Of a stretch of 11,191 nt of DNA, positions 6,657 to 11,191 are shown one piece after another. The notes below the pieces were generated by a model, which did not search any database, was not told the DNA's origin, and was given only the letters and a program-made list of their open reading frames with translations. How positions within the stretch are numbered: position 1 is the stretch's first letter; the number at the start of each line of letters is the position of its first letter. Source of the stretch: Chloroflexota bacterium (GTDB lineage Bacteria > Chloroflexota > FW602-bin22 > JAMCYS01); assembly GCA_021847625.1 (NCBI GenBank), contig JAJZQK010000051.1, positions 1-11,191 of the forward strand. Reading direction: 5' to 3'. A program made the position numbers and the translations under genes.

Positions 6657-6770
6657 GCGCAGCTGGCGCTTGGTAGCGCACGTCGAGGTCGGCACGGAGT
6701 GCGGCCCCTGCGGTAGCCGGCAGGCAGCTGCTGGTGACGTTTTCGCCTATGTCGGTGACCCCCGGGTCCG

Positions 6771-6848
6771 GTCATTCCCGCGGAAGCGGGAATCCATCCG
6801 GTGCGTGCCCATACCAGAGACTGGATCCCCGCCTACGTGGGGATGACA
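6771..6848. repeat. 78-bp MITE/REP-like element with 26-bp terminal inverted repeats
   Basis: GTCATTCCCGCGGAAGCGGG… (6771-6796) and the reverse complement of 6823-6848 match at 21 of 26 positions, separated by 26 bp. Each end is itself a small palindrome (TTCCCGC…GCGGGAA and TCCCCGC…TGGGGA). Elements with the core GTCATTCCCGC…GCGGGAATCCA and its mirror are widespread small dispersed repeats in bacteria. It is non-coding and lies between arsR1 and the radical SAM gene. Confidence 0.75.
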
Positions 6849-7153
6849 AGAGCGCTAGAGGGACCAGCGTGAGCCGTCCCGGTAGCGAGCGCCCCGGCAG
6901 CGACCGTTATGCCGGGCTATCTAGGTTACGCTGTCTCCGGCCCCGACCGGGCCGCTGGGAATACGGGCCCCGCTGGGGCCAACAAGATACAAGCAAAAGG
7001 CATCAAAGCAAGATGACTGGCAAGCGACAGGTTACTGAACTCCCGGCCACAACCTCGGATGGCATCCCGACCGGGCCGGGCGCGGTCGGGAAGAGATGGA
7101 CATTGGCGGTCCCCTGGCCTGCTCATCGGTCTGCCCGGGCCTTGCCGGCGGGA

Positions 7154-7197
7154 CGTGACCTTAGTCACAAACATGGGCTCGGCCGGGCGGGTATACT
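7154..7197 (+). promoter_or_regulatory. CRP/FNR-like site and -10 box of the radical SAM gene
   Basis: CGTGACCTTAGTCACA (7154-7169) contains GTGA-N6-TCAC, the core of CRP-family sites (TGTGA-N6-TCACA), matching nine of ten defined bases. TATACT (7192-7197) is a 5-of-6 -10 box; transcription would begin near 7204. The site is then centred about 42-43 bp upstream, the classical class II activator position, and there is no recognisable -35 box at 7169-7174. I infer that a CRP/FNR-family protein activates the gene; its gene is not in the window. Confidence 0.5.
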
Positions 7198-7230
7198 TGG
7201 GCGAACGATTGGCGGAGGCAGGGCAGGCCC

Positions 7231-8475
7231 ATGGCGGACAAGGTACTGGTCGGCAAAGACGGCGAATTGCTCCTCTCGGCGGAGCAGCGGGAGCGCTGGG
7301 GGCTGTCTCCCGGGGCATCTCTATTGGTACGGGAGACGCCGGAGGGGGTGCTCATCCGCCGGGCCGACTCGGTCCTGCGCAGGGTGTACGTCGAGCCGAC
7401 CAGCCTCTGCAACCTGAGCTGCCGCACCTGCGTGCGCCATTCCTGGGATGAGCCCCCGGGGTCGTTGAGCATCCACGTCTATCGGCGGCTGATCCGGGAC
7501 CTCGGCGCCGTGCCGACGCTGCGCAAGATCAGCCTCTGGGGCTTCGGCGAGCCGCTGCTGCATCCCCACATCGTGGAGATGGTGGCGCTGGCCAAGGGGA
7601 TCGGCGCCGAAACCGAGCTCATCACCAACGGCCTCCTCCTCACGCCCACCCTGGCCGAGCGTCTGGTAGCGGCCGGGTTGGATACGATCGTGGTCTCGGT
7701 CGACGGCGTCTCCCCGGAATCCTACTCCGACGTGCGCGCGGGCGCCGACTTCCGGCTCGTGCAGGACAACGTCCTCGCCCTGCGCTATGCGCGAGAAAGT
7801 AGCCCTCGGCGCAACCCGGAGGTCGGCCTGGAGTTCGTGGCGATGCGGCGCAACGTCGACCAGCTGCCGCGGCTGCGCCACCTGGCCTACACGATGGGGG
7901 CGAGCTTCGTCGTCGTCACGAACGTCCTTCCCTATACAAAAGAGCTGAGCGACGAGATCCTCTACGGGATGTTTATCGGCAAAGTCTCCCTCGACGGGCA
8001 CGGCGAGGGGACGCCGGAGATCCTGCTGCCGAGCATGGACGTTCGCCACGTCACCCGCGAGCCCCTGTCCCGCCTACTTGAGGAGATCGAGGGGCCCGTC
8101 ACCCAGCGGGCACGGTTGCTGAAATCGCTGGCCTACTGCCGTTTCGTGGGCGAAGGCGCCGTGGCCGTGGCCTGGAACGGCGACGTCAGCCCGTGCGTCG
8201 CCTTGATGCATTCCTACACGTGCTATATCCTTGGAAGGGAGAAGCATGTCAGACGCTACGCGCTGGGCAATATCGGCGGCGAGAGCATCAAGGCGATCTG
8301 GGGACGCGAGGAGTACGCTCGCTTCCGCTCCCGGGTCCAGGAGTTCGACTTCTCGCCGTGCAGCGCCTGCGGCGGCTGCCATCTCTCCGAGACGAACGAG
8401 GAGGACTGCTTCGGGAACAAGTTCCCCGTCTGCGGCGACTGCCTATGGGCGCGGGGCGTGATCCAGTGCCCCTAG
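7231..8475 (+). CDS. SPASM-type radical SAM protein with AbrB-like N-terminus, tungsten-cofactor oxidoreductase maturase-like
   Basis: 414 residues, ATG start with GGAGG twelve bases upstream. Residues 3-46 (KVLVGKDGELLLSAEQRERW … PGASLLVRETPEGVLIRR) look like an AbrB/SpoVT-type swapped-hairpin domain. The radical SAM core follows, with Cys60, Cys64 and Cys67 in CNLSCRTC for the SAM-binding cluster and WGFGEP (103-108) as the GGE-like motif. The C-terminal part has CRFVGEG…VSPC and seven more cysteines (377, 380, 383, 393, 401, 404, 413) in CSACGGC, EEDC, VCGDCLW and QCP at the very end, which would bind auxiliary iron-sulfur clusters. From memory, this layout and the GDCLWARGVIQCP tail resemble the radical SAM maturases found beside tungsten aldehyde:ferredoxin oxidoreductases (TIGR04317-like). 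No such oxidoreductase is in the window, so the substrate is unknown. The next gene encodes a 59-residue protein that may be a partner. Confidence 0.85.
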   Translation: MADKVLVGKDGELLLSAEQRERWGLSPGASLLVRETPEGVLIRRADSVLRRVYVEPTSLCNLSCRTCVRHSWDEPPGSLSIHVYRRLIRDLGAVPTLRKISLWGFGEPLLHPHIVEMVALAKGIGAETELITNGLLLTPTLAERLVAAGLDTIVVSVDGVSPESYSDVRAGADFRLVQDNVLALRYARESSPRRNPEVGLEFVAMRRNVDQLPRLRHLAYTMGASFVVVTNVLPYTKELSDEILYGMFIGKVSLDGHGEGTPEILLPSMDVRHVTREPLSRLLEEIEGPVTQRARLLKSLAYCRFVGEGAVAVAWNGDVSPCVALMHSYTCYILGREKHVRRYALGNIGGESIKAIWGREEYARFRSRVQEFDFSPCSACGGCHLSETNEEDCFGNKFPVCGDCLWARGVIQCP

Positions 8476-8543
8476 CGGGCACGGAGGCTTCCCGGGGTAG
8501 CCTTGACATAGTGTAGAGAGATTGCCCCGAGGGAGGGAGAGCG

Positions 8544-8723
8544 ATGGCCGAGAAAGCGACCGTGACCCTTGAGAAGGAAGAGATGCTGGAGCTGGAGAGG
8601 ATCGTCATCGACCACGACGAGAAAGCGGCCCTGGAGTTCCTGCAGCAGGTGGTCTGGCACCGAGCCCGCAAATCGGGCCGCAAGATGATCAACCCCAGGC
8701 AGGGCACCGGCTCCCAGGGCTGA
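8544..8723 (+). CDS. 59-residue charged helical protein downstream of the radical SAM gene
   Basis: ATG start with an excellent GGAGG seven bases upstream; stop TGA at 8721. The protein begins MAEKATVTLEKEEMLELERI and continues with VIDHDEKAALEFLQQVVWHR, followed by a basic, glycine-containing tail to residue 59. It is predicted to be mostly helical, acidic in the first two thirds and basic at the end. It has no cysteine, signal peptide or membrane segment. It begins 68 bp after the radical SAM stop. A TTGACA at 8503-8508 has no matching -10 box, so co-transcription is likely. Possible roles are a chaperone or partner of the maturase or of its client; a modified-peptide precursor is less likely because no cleavage-site-like core is visible. 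The tail may have been altered by the deletion that left the remnant beginning about ten bases after its stop. Confidence 0.75.
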   Translation: MAEKATVTLEKEEMLELERIVIDHDEKAALEFLQQVVWHRARKSGRKMINPRQGTGSQG

Positions 8724-8731
8724 GAGGCTGG

Positions 8732-8867
8732 GCGTTAGTCCCCTGCCCAGATTGCCAGTTCGTGGACGGCTGCTACTTCAGCCAGACCAATGCCGAGGGC
8801 TGTTGGGCCAGTACCCCCTACCTGCGCCGATTGCCTATGGTCGAGGGGGATGATCGTCTGCTTCTAG
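8732..8867 (+). pseudogene. Decayed C-terminal tail of a second radical SAM maturase
   Basis: From about 8732 the reading frame gives PCPDCQFVDGCYFSQTNAEG and then CWAST up to a run of five Cs (8814-8818). After it the next frame gives PTCADCLWSRGMIVCF and stops at TAG 8865-8867. This aligns along its length with the intact protein's tail (SPCSACGGCHLSETNEEDC … VCGDCLWARGVIQCP): eight cysteines of the SPASM-type pattern, the TN, DCLW and RG positions and the position of the stop agree. A one-base change in the C-run explains the frame change. About 1.1 kb of 5' sequence is missing. Identity to the intact tail is only about 45% by eye and the first Cys spacing differs (Cx2Cx5C instead of Cx2Cx2C), so this is an old paralogue rather than a recent copy of the neighbouring gene. 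Confidence 0.8.
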
Positions 8868-8917
8868 GGGCGGGTCACCGCCCGCGAGAGATTGCTCGGC
8901 ACATTTCCCCGAGAAGC

Positions 8918-8946
8918 TTGACATCGCGACTGGGCGGTATTAAGAT
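8918..8946 (+). promoter_or_regulatory. Promoter of arsR2
   Basis: A perfect TTGACA (8918-8923) is separated by 17 bp from TAAGAT (8941-8946, 4 of 6). Spacing and position relative to the operator are the same as at arsR1. Transcription would begin near 8953, inside the operator. Confidence 0.75.
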
Positions 8947-8964
8947 ATTCCAAGGATGGCATAT
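8945..8964 (+). promoter_or_regulatory. ArsR-type operator, site 2
   Basis: ATATTCCAAGGATGGCATAT is a symmetric inverted repeat: ATAT-n-CCA-nnnn-TGG-n-ATAT. It starts at the fifth base of the -10 box, exactly as site 1 does, and covers the predicted transcription start of arsR2. Confidence 0.7.
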
Positions 8965-8984
8965 TTCTAGCGGGGAGGGACACG

Positions 8985-9353
8985 ATGAGCGTGAACGCAA
9001 TGCAGGCCGAGGCGAACCTGTTCCGCACCCTGGCACACCCCTTCCGGCTGCAACTGCTGGAACTGCTGAGGGCCGAGGAGGCGTGCGTCTGCCACCTATC
9101 CGCCTACTTCGATAAGCCCCAATCCTACGTCTCCAAGCACCTCGCGGGGCTGCGCGACGCGGGGTTGGTGGTGGACAGGCGCGATGGGCAGCGCGTCTAC
9201 TACCGCCTGAGCGACCCGTCGCTCGGTACGGTCCTCGACGATGCCCGCATCGCCATGCGGCACCTCGGGGCGTCGCCGGGCGAGGAGGCAGAGCGCCTTG
9301 AGCCGCGCTACCCCGTGGCGGGCTGCGAGTGCCCGCGCTGTACGCCGGCCTGA
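8985..9353 (+). CDS. ArsR/SmtB-family metal(loid)-responsive repressor, paralogue 2
   Basis: 122 residues, ATG start with GGAGG six bases upstream. Same architecture as paralogue 1: LFRTLAHPFRLQLLELL, a metal-site helix with ACVCHLSAYF, the recognition helix PQSYVSKHLAGLRDAGLV, the wing RRDGQRVYYRLSD and a C-terminal GCECPRC. Differences between the two cluster in the dimer helix near residues 88-104, while DNA-contacting residues are almost unchanged, so both probably read the same operators. It is followed after 71 bp by the permease gene with its own operator site. This arsR-permease-thioredoxin order is typical of metal(loid) or organoarsenical export loci, so this copy is the likelier primary regulator of the operon. 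Confidence 0.93.
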   Translation: MSVNAMQAEANLFRTLAHPFRLQLLELLRAEEACVCHLSAYFDKPQSYVSKHLAGLRDAGLVVDRRDGQRVYYRLSDPSLGTVLDDARIAMRHLGASPGEEAERLEPRYPVAGCECPRCTPA

Positions 9354-9375
9354 GGCACTATTCTTTTGGGTCGAA

Positions 9376-9395
9376 ATATGCTACTTTTGACATAT
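9376..9395 (+). promoter_or_regulatory. ArsR-type operator, site 3 (permease)
   Basis: ATATGCTACTTTTGACATAT has the layout ATAT-n-CTA-nnnn-TGA-n-ATAT, the same 20-bp symmetry as sites 1 and 2 with C-to-T and G-to-A changes at mirror positions, so symmetry is kept. It covers the TTGACA at 9387-9392. Confidence 0.6.
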
Positions 9396-9412
9396 ACTGA
9401 GCGTGGTATAGT
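9387..9412 (+). promoter_or_regulatory. Candidate permease promoter elements
   Basis: TTGACA (9387-9392) lies inside the operator. TGGTATAGT (9404-9412) is an extended -10, but the spacer is only 14 bp and the start near 9419 would fall within the ribosome site. An alternative -10, TATACT (9393-9398), would give a start near 9405 and keep GGAGG (9417-9421) in the leader but lacks a good -35. Which of the two is used cannot be decided here. Confidence 0.4.
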
Positions 9413-9424
9413 TTCTGGAGGCAA

Positions 9425-10477
9425 GTGGTGGAAGACACAACCGTAATGGAGAAGGGCCTACGCGGACCGGCGCTGGGCCTTGCGCTCGCCGTGGCTGCCA
9501 TTTTGTGGGCAGCCGCCTATGCCGTCCTGCCGGCGGCGGCCGACTACGTTACCTATGGTCTCTTGGGGCTGGACCGGGCCAGCCACCTCGGCTCCGCCGT
9601 CGGCTTCTTCCTCTACGACGTGCCCAAGATTCTGCTGCTGCTCGCCCTCATCGTCTTCGCCGTCGGCATCGTGCGTTCCTTCTTCACGCCCGAGCGCACG
9701 CGCCGGGCGCTGGGCGGCAAGCGCGAGGGCGTGGGCAACGCGCTGGCGGCCGCTCTGGGCATCGTCACTCCCTTCTGCTCCTGCTCGGCCGTACCGCTGT
9801 TTCTCGGCTTCGTGGAGTCGGGCGTGCCGTTGGGCGTGACCTTCTCCTTCCTCATCGCCGCGCCGATGATCAACGAGGTCGCAGTTGTGCTGCTCTTCGG
9901 CATGTTCGGCTGGCGGGTGGCGGCGCTCTACATCGGCACGGGCCTGGCCATCGCCATCGTGGCCGGCTGGGTGATCGGCCGGCTGGGACTGGAGCGATAT
10001 GTGGCAGACTGGGTCTACGAAGTGCGAATGGGGCGGGCGGCTTTGGCGGACGAGAAACGCTCGTGGACCGACCGCGTGGAGTATGCCAAGCAGGCGGTCA
10101 AGGACATCGTGGGCAAGGTCTGGCCCTACGTGGTCGTCGGCATCGCCGTGGGCGCCGCCATCCACGGCTACGTGCCGGAGGACTTCATGGCCGGCATAAT
10201 GGGCAAGGGGGCCTGGTGGTCGGTGCCGGCGGCCGTTCTGGTCGGCATCCCGATGTACTCCAACGCCGCGGGCATCATCCCGGTGGTGCAGGCGCTGATG
10301 GAGAAGGGCGCGGCGCTGGGGACGGTGCTGGCCTTCATGATGAGCGTCGTCGCCCTCTCGCTGCCGGAGGTGATCATCCTGCGCCGCGTGCTGAAGTGGC
10401 AGCTCATCGCCGTCTTCCTGGGCGTTGTAGGCAGTGGCATCGTGCTCGTGGGTTTCCTGTTCAACGTGCTCCTGTAG
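9425..10477 (+). CDS. ArsP/DUF318-family permease
   Basis: 350 residues with about eight to ten membrane helices in two related halves. The family signature TPFCSCSAVPLFLGFVESGV (cysteines 118 and 120) is followed by FSFLIAAPMINEVAV; the second half carries VGIPMYSNAAGIIPV and LSLPEVIIL. The two halves are joined by a charged cytoplasmic loop at about 188-225. ArsP members export trivalent organoarsenicals such as methyl- or phenylarsenite; other members of this permease family have no known substrate. Two adjacent GTG codons (9425 and 9428) could start it; GGAGG at 9417-9421 fits the second better (six bases). The operator at 9376-9395 and the upstream arsR2 indicate metal(loid) control. The CxxC protein gene follows after 82 bp. 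Confidence 0.9.
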   Translation: MVEDTTVMEKGLRGPALGLALAVAAILWAAAYAVLPAAADYVTYGLLGLDRASHLGSAVGFFLYDVPKILLLLALIVFAVGIVRSFFTPERTRRALGGKREGVGNALAAALGIVTPFCSCSAVPLFLGFVESGVPLGVTFSFLIAAPMINEVAVVLLFGMFGWRVAALYIGTGLAIAIVAGWVIGRLGLERYVADWVYEVRMGRAALADEKRSWTDRVEYAKQAVKDIVGKVWPYVVVGIAVGAAIHGYVPEDFMAGIMGKGAWWSVPAAVLVGIPMYSNAAGIIPVVQALMEKGAALGTVLAFMMSVVALSLPEVIILRRVLKWQLIAVFLGVVGSGIVLVGFLFNVLL

Positions 10478-10559
10478 CCCCGTCTCCAGGGTTGAGAGAA
10501 TTCGCGTAACGCTGAAGCCCCCGATGGGGCAAGCAAGAATCAAATCGGGAGGTACAGAC

Positions 10560-10811
10560 GTGGTCATCAAGATACTGGGTTCGGGTTGCGCCAACTGCAG
10601 ACGACTGGAGGCGCTGGCGCGGGAGGTCGTCGGCGAGCTGGGCGTGGCGGCGGAAGTCGAGAAGGTCACCGATTTCAGGAAGATTGTGTCCTACGGGATC
10701 CTGGCCACGCCTGGCCTGGTGGTCGACGGCGAAGTGAAGTCGGCGGGGCGCATCCCGAACAAGGCGGAGCTCGCCAGCTGGCTGACAACGGCCCTCGCAC
10801 GGGCCGAGTAG
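10560..10811 (+). CDS. Small thioredoxin-like protein (redox-active disulfide protein 2 type)
   Basis: 83 residues from a GTG with GGAGG seven bases upstream. It begins VIKILGSGCANCRRLEALAR with the CxxC pair at residues 10 and 13 in the first turn of helix 1, then a beta strand, VSYGILATPGLVVDGEVKS with the cis-proline loop typical of thioredoxin folds, and a final helix. The size is that of the Thioredoxin_3 / redox-active disulfide family. There is no signal peptide, so it is cytoplasmic. These proteins are commonly encoded beside DUF318 permeases and ArsR regulators. A role in reducing or handing thiol-bound substrate to the permease is plausible but not shown. An upstream in-frame ATG at 10434 would overlap the permease and has no ribosome site. 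Confidence 0.9.
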   Translation: MVIKILGSGCANCRRLEALAREVVGELGVAAEVEKVTDFRKIVSYGILATPGLVVDGEVKSAGRIPNKAELASWLTTALARAE

Positions 10812-10818
10812 GTGCACG

Positions 10819-11191
10819 ATGAAGACGCGAGTAGAAGCCGCTGCCCTCATCCTCAGCCTGGGCCTGGCGGGCCTGGTGGTGATGGCCGACAACTGGGTCG
10901 TCTCGCCCATCCTGCCGGCCATCGCCGGTAACGTCGGCGCCTCGCCCGTGCAGGCCGCCGTGCTAATTACTGCCTACATGCTGCCGTTCGGCCTCTTCCA
11001 ACTCCTGTATGGCCCACTGGCCGACCGCTACGGCAAACTGATGGTGCTACGGGTGACGATGGTCGGTTTCACCCTGGCGGCCGGGGCTACGGCCCTCGGC
11101 GCGAGCCTCTCGGACCTTACTATCCTGCGGGCGCTCACCGGCGCCCTCGCCGCGGCGACGATGCCGGTCTCGCTCGCCCTCATCGGCGACA
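10819..11191 (+). CDS. Major facilitator transporter, N-terminal part, runs off the right edge
   Basis: An ATG seven bases after the thioredoxin-like stop opens a frame that continues to the window end (124 residues visible). It shows four membrane helices: helix 1 with SLGLAGLVVMADNWVVSPIL, helix 2 beginning SPVQAAVLITAYMLPFGLFQ, motif A as YGPLADRYGKLMVL, and helix 4 with LRALTGALAAATMPVSLAL. This is the N-terminal half of a Bcr/CflA- or DHA1-type drug:proton antiporter. The short gap makes it the third gene of the permease operon, so it is probably under the same ArsR control. The substrate cannot be told. Confidence 0.88.
   Translation, partial: MKTRVEAAALILSLGLAGLVVMADNWVVSPILPAIAGNVGASPVQAAVLITAYMLPFGLFQLLYGPLADRYGKLMVLRVTMVGFTLAAGATALGASLSDLTILRALTGALAAATMPVSLALIGD

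Larger units (their letters stand above)
6657..7230. other. 574-bp intergenic region between arsR1 and the radical SAM gene
   Basis: No credible gene was found; the open frames lack ribosome sites and have shadow-frame composition. It holds the 78-bp inverted-repeat element (6771-6848), a GC hairpin with six-base arms GGCCCC/GGGGCC near 6967-6981, a hairpin with perfect eight-base arms CCCGACCG/CGGTCGGG (7066-7090), and the CRP/FNR-like site and -10 box of the radical SAM gene (7154-7197). None of the hairpins has a T-run. Confidence 0.65.

Noticed and set aside
6734..7417. 227-residue open frame over the gap before the radical SAM gene
   Set aside because: Runs through the inverted-repeat element and into the radical SAM gene in another frame; Arg/Gly/Ser-rich and without a ribosome site.
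8544..8723. The 59-aa protein as a RiPP precursor for the radical SAM enzyme
   Set aside because: No Gly-Gly or other leader cleavage site, no Cys and no repeated core motif; the middle looks like a folded helical protein. Not excluded, but not favoured.
9458..10669. 403-residue open frame on the minus strand opposite the permease and thioredoxin-like genes
   Set aside because: Rich in His, Asp, Gln and Arg without hydrophobic cores, as expected for an antisense shadow in GC-rich DNA; the plus-strand genes have family motifs and ribosome sites.

Overview
The window is GC-rich DNA with GTG and TTG starts beside ATG, strong GGAGG ribosome sites and sigma70-like promoters. No rRNA, tRNA or marker gene is present. 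The gene set and the dispersed GC-rich palindromes would suit a Chloroflexota or similar deep-branching, GC-rich environmental bacterium, but this is a weak inference. Bases 1-9 equal the 3' end of the common Illumina adapter, so the window probably begins at a contig end.

Region by region. (1) 1-609: the start of a minus-strand gene running off the left edge, then about 500 bp without a credible gene but rich in palindromes: a perfect 19+2+19 inverted repeat, a perfect 20-bp palindrome and two facing copies of a REP-like stem-loop. (2) 610-3964, minus strand: an apparent operon from an extended -10 promoter: a membrane-anchored protein of unknown function, the manganese efflux pump MntP and a soluble GAF-PAS histidine kinase without an adjacent response regulator. 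(3) 4084-4762, plus strand: a single gene for a protein built of nine 15-residue repeats (a predicted beta-solenoid) with a C-terminal membrane helix. A third REP-like copy lies between it and the next gene. (4) 4852-6081, minus strand: a 12-helix major facilitator of the fosmidomycin-resistance type. (5) 6221-8867, plus strand: ArsR-family regulator 1, a 574-bp gap with a 78-bp inverted-repeat element, a CRP/FNR-like site and promoter, a SPASM-type radical SAM protein with an AbrB-like N-terminus (resembling tungsten-cofactor oxidoreductase maturases), a conserved-looking 59-residue protein, and the decayed tail of a second radical SAM maturase. (6) 8918-11191, plus strand: ArsR-family regulator 2, then an ArsP/DUF318 permease, a small thioredoxin-like CxxC protein and the beginning of another major facilitator.

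How it fits together. The two ArsR proteins are about 71% identical with near-identical recognition helices. The same 20-bp inverted repeat (ATATnCYAnnnnTGRnATAY) lies before arsR1, before arsR2 and before the permease. In both arsR promoters it begins at the same base of the -10 box. This predicts a small metal(loid)-responsive regulon with cross-talking paralogues controlling the permease-thioredoxin-MFS operon. The radical SAM gene sits between the two regulators but has its own promoter with a CRP/FNR-like palindrome centred near -42. The most unusual items are the radical SAM / 59-aa protein / decayed second maturase locus, the shared operator with fixed promoter geometry, and the tail-anchored 15-residue-repeat solenoid.
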